Shown: positions 1 to 10,178 of the stretch, piece after piece
How positions within the stretch are numbered: position 1 is the stretch's first letter
How the letters are laid out: every line of letters starts with the position of its first letter
From: an uncultured Christensenella sp.
Lineage (GTDB): Bacteria > Bacillota > Clostridia > Christensenellales > UBA3700
Length of the DNA stretch: 64,000 nucleotides
Assembly (NCBI GenBank): GCA_910578245.1
Contig: CAJTPC010000002.1
Location: 62,001-126,000, forward strand
Reading direction: 5' to 3'
Made by a program: the position numbers and the translations under genes
The notes under the pieces: generated by a model
Databases searched by the model: none
The model's input: only the letters and a program-made list of their open reading frames with translations
Told to the model about the DNA's origin: nothing

Positions 1-2662
1 GCCCGTTGGAGTCAATACCGGGAGAGTCTGCCATATAGTAGGCGTCAACGGATATTGTCGGCACAAAAGTATCTATCTTAACGTTAAGTTCAAACGAAGA
101 CTTACGACCTGCATTGTCGGTAACCTCAATTACCTTTCTTCCGGTATCTTGGAAATACCATACGTAGTAGCCCGTATCCTTGTCAATATAACTTTGGTCA
201 TTAGATCCTGTGGTACACTCCTCAATAATGTTGTGCGAATGCTCAAGATCGCCTGTCTCTTTGTTGTAGCTGTACAGCCAAAGACTTGCCACACCGCTGT
301 GATCGTCTTGCGCGTCAATAGAGATTCTATTGTGCGTATAATATATATCTGCAGGGTGCTCATATCTAGGAATGCTTAGAATAGGATTCTCCAAGTCTAC
401 CTTTACCGTATAGACGATAGGATTCGTTACTTGCACTCCACCGCTTGTAAGATATACAGTATAAGTTCTGCTCTTAGTAGACGTATCGTTGGTTATCGTA
501 AGTCCCGTACGTCTGTATTCAGAGCCGTTGACTTCATATACGTAACCGTCAGCCGAGCCTTCCAAACCGTTGATAAGTTCAAATTCGAAGTCCGTCTTCT
601 CGCTGAGCCAATTATTTGCAAGCCAATCTGCCGTATAGTTCTTGATTTGCATTTCAGCATTTTTGACTTTGAAAGCGAAAGGAGTAAGACTTGCCGTATC
701 GCTGGCAAAAACCACAACTCTATCTTCAATGCTTACGTATGAAAGACCCGCTTCTTTCTCTTGCAACGTAAAGGAATATTCTCCCGGAAGTCTGGCAGAA
801 GTTATCCTACTTTGATCCTCGCCGGACGAAACCGCATAGAATCCTGCAGGATTAACAATACCCGACTTGCTGTTGTCTTTGGTCGTAAATTTCAATTGTT
901 GCGTCAAAAAGTCAAATCCATTGTAAGTATATTCGTTTGCCCAACCTTCCGTAAGGTCGTTTGCCTCTGAAATATCAGCGATTTGATAGCAATAAACATT
1001 GACTTCCCAGTACTTTGCGGAAGTAGATTGATAAGGACTTACCATAAAGGTATAACTGTCTTGTCTAACGTCTACCATTTTATATAGATAAATAATATCA
1101 TTCTTTGGCACGCCTGTACCATAATCAGAGGTATCTTCTCCGGTCGGAGATTGCAGTACGCCTGCCTCAGCGTCGGCATTTCTACCCAAATACTTATTAA
1201 ATCTTAATTCGCCGAGTACGGAATTATGAGTATCTTTTGGCGTAACTTTGATAATTTGAGCGCCGTCCGGATTCATACTCAACTCAACGTCTGAGTAATC
1301 GCCGGTATTAATCACGTTGCCGTAACCCGTCTCGTGGTCACCCGAGTTGGTACCGATACCGCAGTTGCAGTGATCCGTCTGATAATCAACGTTTTGGCTA
1401 CTGACGATTTTGTCGGTCTTATTGAGTATCGTAACGTTGGTAGCCTTACCGCAAAATACAACAGCGTTGATTGACTGTTCACTAGGCGCGGAAACACCCG
1501 ATCCACCATTGCCCGAATTCGCCTCTCCTTGCATACCAAGACCTGAACCTGCGTAAGAGAGGGTAAGTCCCAAAATAATATTGTCAATCAAACCTTGAGT
1601 AGAAGTTTCTTTGCCTATTCCGCCTTCGGCTCTGGAATACGCTGAATTAGAGCCTACTACAGCAGCCGCAATATTAAAATTACGGGCTCTCTCCCCAAAA
1701 CCGGAATTTTGATTATTGGTGCTTGTCATATTAAACGTAGCGCTACCAGCCAATATTACGTTGCTTATTTCCGAATCTTTAGAATGCATCGTACCTGCAA
1801 TACCGCCTGCTCTAATCGTTGCGTTGGCTCTCTGTGACCATATGGAAGTTTTATTTGCGGCTGTAACTTTCATCGTACTGGTAAAATTCGTATATTGAGC
1901 GGTGATATAAGTGATAGTACCTGCATTTCTACCGGCAACTCCGCCGAAATTTATAGAAAATGCATTTCCAGTCAAGGAATCAACGCTACTATTGAACTTT
2001 TCGATAGCAAGCGAACCGTTTGTATAGTTGTATGTAAACGAACCGCTGACGTCAAGGTCGCAGTTGCTGATTACGCCCGTAGTAGCATTGGTACCGCAGA
2101 CAAAACCAACGTAGTTAGGTACGATGTGAGCGCTGTTGTTGCCAATAGTAAGTCCCGACATATTATATTTGAACTTAAAATTCTTAATCGTGCCTTCGTT
2201 GAAAGCTACGAACATACCGTAATCCATACCGCCCAAAGTTCCAAAACTATCACGGTAATTGGGAGCTGTGCCATTGTCGTCTTGAAGCGTAACCGTCCAT
2301 CCGTTGCCGTTGATAGTTCTGCCTTGCGCAAAGCCCACGCTAGATCCGACGCCGCTAGCATTGAAAACTATATCGGCGGTAAGATAACCGTACGTTTCGC
2401 TACTCGAAAGGAAATTTTGCAACTCGGTAGCGTTACTAATCGCCACAGCGTCCGCCGGAGCTTCCGCAGGCTTATCGGCGCCGCCACCCATTGTCGAACT
2501 GTTAGCATTGATAGTCACGCCGGTATTGACGAGATTTACGCTCCCGCCGACGTAATTATCGCCATTCGACTGGGCTCCCACGGAGAGCAGTACGCCCGCC
2601 GTGATTGCCAATACTAAAGATATGATGCAAATTGCTGAAACTAATTTCTTTCTAGCCGTCAT
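1..2662 (-). CDS. Large secreted/surface protein, GLUG-like repeats, 3' end beyond window
   Basis: An open frame runs from an ATG at 2662 to the window edge, about 887 codons with no stop. It begins with a Lys/Arg-containing start and a hydrophobic signal peptide (MTARKKLVSAICIISLVLA). After it come short Gly-rich repeats such as GGVAGRNAGTI and AGGIAGTMHSKDSEISN, which resemble GLUG repeats of bacterial surface proteins. The last part visible (VKIDTFVPTISVDAYYMAD) looks like an Ig-like or cadherin-like strand module. The start lies one base after the stop of the upstream lipoprotein gene, and the ribosome binding site (GAGGAGGTG) sits inside that gene's end, so the two are co-transcribed and probably coupled. 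Function unknown; a cell-surface or adhesion role is inference. Confidence 0.8.
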   Translation of the reverse strand, partial: MTARKKLVSAICIISLVLAITAGVLLSVGAQSNGDNYVGGSVNLVNTGVTINANSSTMGGGADKPAEAPADAVAISNATELQNFLSSSETYGYLTADIVFNASGVGSSVGFAQGRTINGNGWTVTLQDDNGTAPNYRDSFGTLGGMDYGMFVAFNEGTIKNFKFKYNMSGLTIGNNSAHIVPNYVGFVCGTNATTGVISNCDLDVSGSFTYNYTNGSLAIEKFNSSVDSLTGNAFSINFGGVAGRNAGTITYITAQYTNFTSTMKVTAANKTSIWSQRANATIRAGGIAGTMHSKDSEISNVILAGSATFNMTSTNNQNSGFGERARNFNIAAAVVGSNSAYSRAEGGIGKETSTQGLIDNIILGLTLSYAGSGLGMQGEANSGNGGSGVSAPSEQSINAVVFCGKATNVTILNKTDKIVSSQNVDYQTDHCNCGIGTNSGDHETGYGNVINTGDYSDVELSMNPDGAQIIKVTPKDTHNSVLGELRFNKYLGRNADAEAGVLQSPTGEDTSDYGTGVPKNDIIYLYKMVDVRQDSYTFMVSPYQSTSAKYWEVNVYCYQIADISEANDLTEGWANEYTYNGFDFLTQQLKFTTKDNSKSGIVNPAGFYAVSSGEDQSRITSARLPGEYSFTLQEKEAGLSYVSIEDRVVVFASDTASLTPFAFKVKNAEMQIKNYTADWLANNWLSEKTDFEFELINGLEGSADGYVYEVNGSEYRRTGLTITNDTSTKSRTYTVYLTSGGVQVTNPIVYTVKVDLENPILSIPRYEHPADIYYTHNRISIDAQDDHSGVASLWLYSYNKETGDLEHSHNIIEECTTGSNDQSYIDKDTGYYVWYFQDTGRKVIEVTDNAGRKSSFELNVKIDTFVPTISVDAYYMADSPGIDSNG

Positions 2663-2663
2663 A

Positions 2664-5600
2664 TTACACCTCCTCATCATTTGCTACATTGTTGCCGGTA
2701 ATGTTTACCGTCACAGTGCAGTATTGCTCATAGTCGCCGTTACGGTCGATATATACTCTTACTTTATACTCGCCGTCTTCGTTGACTATTACATCGTCAG
2801 TAACCCAAGTTACGTTAGCCGTTACGGTATCATCGCCAAGTAAAATCTCCATATTGCTTCTAGCGTTGAAGAATTCATCCAAGCCTTCGAAGTTTTTATC
2901 GCTTACGTCTATTGTAATCTCATTCTCCAGCAAGGACATCTTTATGCTTGGTACGATGACTGTGACTGTCGTCTCAAACAAAGACTTGCCGTCTTCGCCC
3001 AATACGTCTATCGATACAGGGCAGTCGATTCTCGACTCAATTCCGTTCATAGCGTCTGCAAATGCATTACTGTTGAGGATACCCGATATGTCGATAGTGA
3101 CAGGCACGTTTCTCTTGATTGTTCTGTCGCTCGTCACGAAGTTGAGAACCGACGTGATGCACTTATCGAAATCTACGCCACCGTAGATGCAGTACTTCCA
3201 GTCAAAGACTGTCGTTCTGCTCGACGAAGCGAGAGCTACGATATCAGTCGAAACTACGTTGACTTCGATACCTTCCATTACCCATTGATTGTAATCGCCC
3301 TCATTGATGATTGCCGAAGCGAAGTACTGTCCGCCCTTAAGGTCGATCTTGACGGCTGACGTATCCCACTTAACGTTTGCAGTATACTTGAGCCACTCCT
3401 CACCGTTGTAACCGACTACCGTAATTTCTTCAGGGAAAGATTCCCCGTTTACGTATTCGAGATAGTCAGTCTCGATATAGTTAAGCTCATTGCGCTCGAT
3501 ATAGTAGATATCAAACGGCTTGAACTCGATATTGAGTAACAAATCTTGCTCGTAGATTGTACCTTCTCCAACGTGTACGTTAACTGTATAGATAGCCGGA
3601 ACTTGAGCTTCAGTCCTAGTGATGTTCTTAACGTTGATGTTTCTATTATTAACATCCGTCCAGTTGAATGTAGCAGGCAAGTTGCGGTAGAAGGAATTAT
3701 TTACCTTTACTCTTATCGTACCGGCTTTTTCAAGAGCATTAAGTTTGTCTATATAGTCGTACGCATTGAGTTGCAAAGTATCGAGAGTGAGTCCTTCGTC
3801 CTCAAAATGGATTGTGAAGTTATACACTTCTCCTCCAATCGTTACGCTTGCGTTATTTTCGCCGTTTACTCTACCGTACGGGAGATTGATGTCCACGTGC
3901 GTAAGAAGTCGTTCTATCTCATTGCCCTCTTTATCTTGACCGAACGTCGCAGTCACGTAGGTAGGCACGTCTCTCATAGCCTTAACTTCCATATCCTTTA
4001 TAGACTGTATCTTTAAGCTATCCAAGGTAAGCGTGACTCTAAGCGTCGGTCTCTTACTTATTTCAGTAGCGTTTGCCGTACCTACGAATACGTACACGCC
4101 GTCTGCAATATAACTTGGATTGCTTGGGTCGATAAGGGCAAGTCTTTCGCTGAACGTAGCAAGATCCATACCTCCGCCCTCAAGAGTCCAATTTATTTTG
4201 TAGAAACTGTCTACCTCCCAATTTGACTTGGTATGAACTCTTACGTTTTCCTCAAACATATCCATAAGGTTAAGACCGAACGTTCTATTGAAATAGATAC
4301 TGGTTGCTTGGTTCTCCCAACTTACTACTTCGTTGGCTTTTGCATTGAATATATAGATACCAAAGCCTAAGTTGGTTCTGCGATTGTTTCCTGAATCTTC
4401 AGGATCGTCATAATCGGCGGAGTTGGAACCTATTGCCGTAATATTGGCAAGTTTTCCGTCCGTCAAAGATACGTTGACTTTCAAATCCTCTACGTTAGGT
4501 AGCGGTAAGAACCTTTGAACCAAAGCGTGAACTTGATTCTTGATATTAGCATTTCCTGCTATCGCACCTACGATATTACCTATACCGCCAGTCGACAGAT
4601 TTCCTACTTGTTTCTTTATCAACGGAATGAGTATTTTATCGTACAATTCATCGAAGAATGTATTTGGATTTACATTGTCGTAATTCAATGTTACAGGTCC
4701 CTCACCCGTCAAGTCGCCCAAATCAAGATTAGTAAACAAGTTGGAGAGCGTATCTTTAAGGAATTTGCTGACAAATACGCCGTTGATATCAAGGTCTACG
4801 TCAATATCCAACTTACCTGTCAAAGTGATTGTTACACCAGGGATTATTTGCTCGATAGGCGTAGATTGAGATTCGCTGGTAGTCTCGTGAACTCCATTGC
4901 ACTTATTTGCGCATACTTCGTCTTTGCAAGTCTCGTCTAAACAATTTCCGCAAACCTCGCACTTATGACGGCACTTATGCGTTACCGAAGGCTTTTGAGT
5001 CGGCAATGCATCGTCCGGCACTTCGATTGCTCCGCCGGAATTACCGACGTCGCCACCGCCGCTTTCGCCAAATAGACCGCTCAAAGCATTTATCAACGAA
5101 GTCTTGATGTCAGCGTCTATTCCTATATTTAGAACTTCGCCTGTCAACGGATAGAATAGCACGTCAACTTTGAGCATCTTATCTGTGCCCTTAAATTGCA
5201 CTTTCTTACCGTCAATATCCAAATATGCATACAAAATAGCGTTGTTCTCATTGGTAATCCAGCCATTGTACAACGCAACGACGATTGATTTGTAAGGAGC
5301 CTCTAAGCCGTTGCCTAGTACTTCCGTTTTTCCCTCAGCCGCAGTTGATCTACGAATAACTATTCTCGTCTTATTCTCGTGTGACGAGTAGTCTACGTTT
5401 TGGTTATATAAATCTATTGTGAAGTTAAGATTTTCTGCCGCGAGTATGCTATCGACAAGCATTTCTGCGTTTACTGCATTGTATACGCCAAATTCAAGCT
5501 TAGCCAAGTTGTTGATTGCTTCTTCGATTCTAGGTTGACCTCTCTCAGCGCTTTCGCTCTCTTTACCAAGGCTGATTCTAAGACCGAGTTTAGCGGCTAT

Positions 5601-8024
5601 TCCCAAATCGAGTTCTGCATTGACAGAGCCGTCCATGTTGAGTTCTGCATTAAAATCTGCGTCAATACCGAGATCCATAGAAAGCATTCTCATAAGCAAA
5701 GTTATGAAATAACTGTCTAATGCAACGCCCAATGAGTCGCCTTCAATCTCTACGCCCGATGACGTAAATATGTCGGACTCAACTTCGTCTAATAATTCGT
5801 CGTAAGCGTCGGATTTGCCCAACATACCTCTCAATAACTTGAAGATGTCCACGTTGGCAAGACAGAACTTCATAAAGCCAAGTCCCGACAAATCAACGTA
5901 GGTGTTGGAGTTCTCATTATAAGCCGCAATCAAAGTATCTCCGTCCGGAGTAATGACTTCAATAAGCACTCTTCCATCGCCTGTTTCTTCATTATAATTT
6001 GTAGCAAGACGGATATTGAAAGTTCCTTGATACTTGCTCAAATCAAGCGCGATTGGGAATTTTAGATAGGTACTGTTGTTTGCCATTGCCATTATATTGT
6101 TGATAATAGAAGTCAAGTTGACCGTCGTATTGACAGTTGACAAGTCAATCGCCATGCTTATATCCAAGTCGCTGAGCAAATTGAGCGCAAACGTCAAGAT
6201 AATACTCTCGATATCCGTGCCGTAATTTTGCGTATCTCCTATACTCTTTTGCACGTCCTCTCTGGTGATTTTCGCTTTACCTATTCCGAAATTGTCGGCT
6301 CTGAATGTCAAAATATTCATTGCCGATACTTCGATATACTCTATACCGCCCTTGAATAGACCTATCGTAAACTCACCGAATATCGGATAATTAATATCAA
6401 CTTTAGCCAACTTACTAATTACTTCGAAGAACTTTTCATTGATAATAACAGTTATGTGATCACCGCCTTCCATATCGATGCACTCATGTAAATCGAGAAG
6501 TTTCATAACGCCGATGATTACCTCTTGAAGCGATGGGGACAAAATCATTTCGCCATCTCTATTTATGCTGGATGAAAGTACTCCTACCGTTGCCACCGTA
6601 GGGCGGAATTGAGTACCCAAAAATCCATCTATATAACCGGTAATCAACTTTACGAGTTGAGCAATATATTCCTTCAAAGGAAGTTTAATTGCTATATTAA
6701 TACCGCCTTCGGCAAAACCGTTTACGCCATCGCCCAATGCTTTGACATAGAGATATCCGTCAAGATAATTGGCTCTGACAAGCTCGTTTTCGCCTGCATA
6801 CAACATTATATTTATATAATTGTTGTCCGTTTGGCTTCCATAGAGGTCAGGATCGAGTGAAGCCTTAATGTCAAGACCGTAATTAGCATGAGCGTTGAGG
6901 ACTAATACCCCCTCGCCGAACATCTTCTTGTCCAAAAAGCCGTCAATCAACGCGCCTATATCGAAAGGCTTGTTGCCTGTGTTGAGATCAAGAGAAAGAT
7001 CAAAGTTGAGATTACCAAGCGTAAGTGACTGGAAGTTATCCAATTCGTCCGGAATATCAAGTTCCAAAGGCTCGGAACCAAAAGTAATTGCGTTCTCCAG
7101 ACCAAACACCGGTTGCTTATAACTCTCGCTTTCAGGGTCGTTATCGAGAAGTTCTAAGTTGAACTCCGTCAATCTGCCGTTGTCAACGGTGGCCGTAATG
7201 GATCCGTTAGTGAGAGGTATCATACTGAGAAGCTGAGACACAAAAGTCAAATCCAAATTAAAATCTGCAGGCAATAACATTCCTAATAGACCGTCTTTGT
7301 CAAGCATCTTTATTAAAGGAGCCAACATACCTTGAATGTTGAGCGGAAGTTTGAATTTCTCCACGCCGTCAACTTTTTCATATACGAGTTCTTTAGGCGA
7401 AGACAAACCTTCAGTTAAAGTACCTACTACAACGTCAATTATTGTTGTGATATTCAAATTACCCAAATCAATACCCTTGAGCAACTCGGCGATTTTATCA
7501 GGCAATTTGTCTACAATGGATAATAAGTAATTTACGTCGATTTCAGCTATGTTGTAAATAGCCTTTTCATCATCGTCGCCTATTTGGATAAACAGCCTTG
7601 AATTGACTACATAAAATGCAGACGCAATCTTACCTGTATCGTCGCTCTTAAATACCGCGGACAATTGCAAATCATTATCTGACATATTGCCTTTGACCGT
7701 CATATGGTACTTCTTACCATTTACAGTAGCATAGCCTTCAAAATTCAAAGACATATATTCGCTAGGCATAGAATCAATGAAATATCCCATTGCATTCTTG
7801 AAACTTTCAGCTTGAGCTGGGGGCTTCTCGTCCACTGCCGGTGGCGGTAAAATTGGACCGGGATCAGGACCGGGACCGGGACTGGGACCGGGACCGGGAT
7901 TAGGATTTCCCGAATTCGTACTCCCGCCAGGCTTTGTTTTGACACAAGCTACTAATGCTATCGATAGCGTAAATACTGCTAGTAGCAGTACTACTATCAT
8001 CACAATCAATTTCTTGTTGCGCAT
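2664..8024 (-). CDS. Giant lipoprotein (1786 aa) with Cys-rich insert
   Basis: The protein has a lipoprotein signal (hydrophobic stretch at residues 5-26, lipobox ALVAC, acylated Cys27). A Pro/Gly linker follows at about 35-60. Two long beta-rich halves come next. The first (about 70-1010) repeats segments resembling lipid-carrier or LolA/LppX-like lipoprotein folds, by pattern only. A compact Cys/His-rich insert at about 1013-1048 contains HKCRHKCEVCGNC, then CKDEVCANKC. The rest (about 1050-1786) looks like extracellular Ig-like strand repeats. A strong AAGGAGGGAGA site precedes the ATG. It is the first gene of a two-gene operon with the surface protein at 1-2662. Function not recognised; an envelope role is inferred from the signal. 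Confidence 0.85.
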   Translation of the reverse strand: MRNKKLIVMIVVLLLAVFTLSIALVACVKTKPGGSTNSGNPNPGPGPSPGPGPDPGPILPPPAVDEKPPAQAESFKNAMGYFIDSMPSEYMSLNFEGYATVNGKKYHMTVKGNMSDNDLQLSAVFKSDDTGKIASAFYVVNSRLFIQIGDDDEKAIYNIAEIDVNYLLSIVDKLPDKIAELLKGIDLGNLNITTIIDVVVGTLTEGLSSPKELVYEKVDGVEKFKLPLNIQGMLAPLIKMLDKDGLLGMLLPADFNLDLTFVSQLLSMIPLTNGSITATVDNGRLTEFNLELLDNDPESESYKQPVFGLENAITFGSEPLELDIPDELDNFQSLTLGNLNFDLSLDLNTGNKPFDIGALIDGFLDKKMFGEGVLVLNAHANYGLDIKASLDPDLYGSQTDNNYINIMLYAGENELVRANYLDGYLYVKALGDGVNGFAEGGINIAIKLPLKEYIAQLVKLITGYIDGFLGTQFRPTVATVGVLSSSINRDGEMILSPSLQEVIIGVMKLLDLHECIDMEGGDHITVIINEKFFEVISKLAKVDINYPIFGEFTIGLFKGGIEYIEVSAMNILTFRADNFGIGKAKITREDVQKSIGDTQNYGTDIESIILTFALNLLSDLDISMAIDLSTVNTTVNLTSIINNIMAMANNSTYLKFPIALDLSKYQGTFNIRLATNYNEETGDGRVLIEVITPDGDTLIAAYNENSNTYVDLSGLGFMKFCLANVDIFKLLRGMLGKSDAYDELLDEVESDIFTSSGVEIEGDSLGVALDSYFITLLMRMLSMDLGIDADFNAELNMDGSVNAELDLGIAAKLGLRISLGKESESAERGQPRIEEAINNLAKLEFGVYNAVNAEMLVDSILAAENLNFTIDLYNQNVDYSSHENKTRIVIRRSTAAEGKTEVLGNGLEAPYKSIVVALYNGWITNENNAILYAYLDIDGKKVQFKGTDKMLKVDVLFYPLTGEVLNIGIDADIKTSLINALSGLFGESGGGDVGNSGGAIEVPDDALPTQKPSVTHKCRHKCEVCGNCLDETCKDEVCANKCNGVHETTSESQSTPIEQIIPGVTITLTGKLDIDVDLDINGVFVSKFLKDTLSNLFTNLDLGDLTGEGPVTLNYDNVNPNTFFDELYDKILIPLIKKQVGNLSTGGIGNIVGAIAGNANIKNQVHALVQRFLPLPNVEDLKVNVSLTDGKLANITAIGSNSADYDDPEDSGNNRRTNLGFGIYIFNAKANEVVSWENQATSIYFNRTFGLNLMDMFEENVRVHTKSNWEVDSFYKINWTLEGGGMDLATFSERLALIDPSNPSYIADGVYVFVGTANATEISKRPTLRVTLTLDSLKIQSIKDMEVKAMRDVPTYVTATFGQDKEGNEIERLLTHVDINLPYGRVNGENNASVTIGGEVYNFTIHFEDEGLTLDTLQLNAYDYIDKLNALEKAGTIRVKVNNSFYRNLPATFNWTDVNNRNINVKNITRTEAQVPAIYTVNVHVGEGTIYEQDLLLNIEFKPFDIYYIERNELNYIETDYLEYVNGESFPEEITVVGYNGEEWLKYTANVKWDTSAVKIDLKGGQYFASAIINEGDYNQWVMEGIEVNVVSTDIVALASSSRTTVFDWKYCIYGGVDFDKCITSVLNFVTSDRTIKRNVPVTIDISGILNSNAFADAMNGIESRIDCPVSIDVLGEDGKSLFETTVTVIVPSIKMSLLENEITIDVSDKNFEGLDEFFNARSNMEILLGDDTVTANVTWVTDDVIVNEDGEYKVRVYIDRNGDYEQYCTVTVNITGNNVANDEEV
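7855..7907. repeat. Hexamer-like tandem repeat encoding a Pro-Gly linker
   Basis: Repeated gggacc-like units encode the PGPGPSPGPGPDPGP linker just after the lipobox of the giant lipoprotein. Such linkers commonly space a lipoprotein domain from the membrane. The repeat is prone to slippage and length variation. Confidence 0.7.
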
Positions 8025-8311
8025 AATTCTCTCCCTCCTTCAAATTATTGCGTTGCATCCGTCACTTTATTTTACTCAAATATAAGACAAAATGCCATAA
8101 CGCATATTTTAGGACAGTTTCATTATTATACATCAACCTTAAACTTTCATTAAACTTTTGAATTTTTTTGATTTTTTTTATTTTTTTATCGCTTAAAACT
8201 TAAAAATACCTTAAAAAATTAATTATTTTTGTGAATCTCTTACAAATTTTTCCAAAAAGTGAGAAAAATTAACTCAATAGAGCATGAGTAGATTATTAGT
8301 TTTTTAACAAT
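8025..8311. other. AT-rich intergenic stretch
   Basis: This gap separates the glp operon from the giant lipoprotein gene. It contains long A/T runs (8150-8260). An inverted repeat (ATGAGTAGATT at 8285-8295, complement at 8308-8318) overlaps the glpK stop codon and may end glp transcription, although no clear T-run follows. It should also carry the lipoprotein promoter, which I could not place with confidence. Confidence 0.5.
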
Positions 8312-10156
8312 CTACTCATATTTAGTTCTTGCTACCGCGCTCTCCCAACCTAGCAATAATTCATAACGAGAATCGGCATCCATTGTCGGCTTAAATACCT
8401 TGCCCTTACCTATTTGCGTTCTAAGTCTATCGATGTCTTTCCATACTCCTACGCAAAGACCTGCCAAATAGCATACTCCCAAAGCAGTGGTTTCTACCAC
8501 AGCAGGTCGCAAAACATCCGCTTGCAGTAAGTCTGCTTGAAATTTCATAAGTATATCGGATACGCTTGCTCCGCCGTCTACCGCCAGCGCCGTTATCTTC
8601 CTTCCAATATCGCTTTCCATTGCGTGAACGACATCAAATACCTGATAAGCAATGGACTCCAACGCCGCGCGCACAAAATGCTCTCTCTTTACGCCTCTGG
8701 TAAGCCCCACTACGGTACCTCTGGCGTTTGCGTCCCAGTGCGGAGCGCCCAAACCCACAAAGGCGGGGACTATATATACCCCGTTGGTATTATCTACCGT
8801 CGCCGAAAGTTCATCGGCTTCTCTTGCGGAAGATATGAGTTTCATTTCATCTCTCAGCCACTGCAATACCGCGCCCCCAACGAATACGCTGCCCTCAAGT
8901 ACGTATTGCGGTCTGCCGTCTTGCATACTTGCCGACAACGTTGTGATAAGTCCGCGCTTTGAAATGACAAACTCGCTTCCCGTATTCATCAGAGTAAAAC
9001 AGCCTGTGCCGTATGTATTCTTTACGCTACCTTTCTCCACGCAAAGATGTCCGAACAATGCCGATTGTTGGTCGCCCGCTACACCGCAAATGGGCATTTC
9101 TGCTCCTGCAACGGTTCTATCGCATACTCCGTAGTTATAAGACGACGGATATACGGCGGGCAACATATTCTTTGGTATACCGTAAAGCGCAAGCAACTCA
9201 TCGTCCCACTCAAGCGTCTTGATATTGAACATCATGGTTCTTGACGCATTGGTATAATCCGTAGCGTGAATTTTTCCGCCGGAAAGTTTCCACATCAAAT
9301 AAGTATCCACCGTGCCAAATAAAAGCTGACCTTCTTGCGCTTTCTCTCTAGCGCCTTTTACGTTGTCAAGTATCCACTTGAGTTTGGTTGCAGAAAAATA
9401 CGCGTCGACAGTCAAGCCTGTCTTAGAATATATAATTTCATCGTACCCATTTGCTTTCAACTCATCGCAATAATCAGCGGTACGATGGCATTGCCATACT
9501 ATTGCGTTGTAGATTGGCTTTCCCGTGGTCTTATCCCACACGATTGACGTTTCGCGTTGATTGGTAATGCCTATTGCGGAAATATCGCTAAGCGCAACTC
9601 CGCTCTTGCCGATTGCCGACTTAAAGACTTCATACTGACTTTCCCAAATTTCCTCGGGGTCATGTTCTACCCAACCCGCGCGAGGATAAATCTGCTTGAA
9701 CTCCTTTTGCGCCGAACTTACTATCTTTCCGTAATCGTCAAAGACTATGGCTCTTGAGGACGTCGTACCTTGGTCCAATGATACCAAATATTTTCTTGGA
9801 CTTTTAGCAACCGATTTCGTAGCGATAAAATCTACGCCCAATCCCAACACGTCCTCAACTATTACTTGACCAATCTCTATTGGCGCCTGCTCAATGACTC
9901 CGTCCAAAAGTTGTAGCGCGTCAAACATCTTATCCTTAGGTATCGGCTCGCTAGTCTTGACGCTTACCATATTTATTACTCCGCCCGCTACGTCTACCAC
10001 TGAAGTAACGACTCTCTTTGGACAGATTGATTCATCCTTAGCATACTTCGCGCCGCGAGGACAAGTATTGCCGGTGACTATAATATTGTCCCTGTCACTG
10101 TCGTCAACTTGCAAATGGCATCCCATCGGACAGCATATACATATCATTTCTTTCAT
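8312..10156 (-). CDS. glpK: DUF1667-glycerol kinase fusion
   Basis: This 614-residue protein joins two families. Residues 1-118 are a DUF1667 domain, with a Cys cluster (C6, C8, C9, C13) and further Cys32 and Cys45, likely an iron-sulfur or metal site. DUF1667 normally stands alone beside glycerol-3-phosphate dehydrogenase subunits. From about residue 121 it is a complete glycerol kinase (DQGTTSSRA at 128, GVAGDQQSALFG, VGGAVLQWL), which phosphorylates glycerol to sn-glycerol-3-phosphate in the cytoplasm. The junction (KSPRKYLVSLDQG) has no Met where GlpK would normally start, so this is a true fusion and not a missed start. It is the last gene of the glp operon, 22 bp after the flavoprotein gene, and ends in TAG. 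Confidence 0.93.
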   Translation of the reverse strand: MKEMICICCPMGCHLQVDDSDRDNIIVTGNTCPRGAKYAKDESICPKRVVTSVVDVAGGVINMVSVKTSEPIPKDKMFDALQLLDGVIEQAPIEIGQVIVEDVLGLGVDFIATKSVAKSPRKYLVSLDQGTTSSRAIVFDDYGKIVSSAQKEFKQIYPRAGWVEHDPEEIWESQYEVFKSAIGKSGVALSDISAIGITNQRETSIVWDKTTGKPIYNAIVWQCHRTADYCDELKANGYDEIIYSKTGLTVDAYFSATKLKWILDNVKGAREKAQEGQLLFGTVDTYLMWKLSGGKIHATDYTNASRTMMFNIKTLEWDDELLALYGIPKNMLPAVYPSSYNYGVCDRTVAGAEMPICGVAGDQQSALFGHLCVEKGSVKNTYGTGCFTLMNTGSEFVISKRGLITTLSASMQDGRPQYVLEGSVFVGGAVLQWLRDEMKLISSAREADELSATVDNTNGVYIVPAFVGLGAPHWDANARGTVVGLTRGVKREHFVRAALESIAYQVFDVVHAMESDIGRKITALAVDGGASVSDILMKFQADLLQADVLRPAVVETTALGVCYLAGLCVGVWKDIDRLRTQIGKGKVFKPTMDADSRYELLLGWESAVARTKYE

Positions 10157-10178
10157 ATACTTTCCTCCTTATCTCCCC

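Noticed and set aside
2782..6860. Many 60-150 codon frames on the plus strand inside the giant lipoprotein gene
   Set aside because: They are antisense shadows of a 1786-codon gene with signal peptide and ribosome binding site; none has its own ribosome binding site or a recognisable family.
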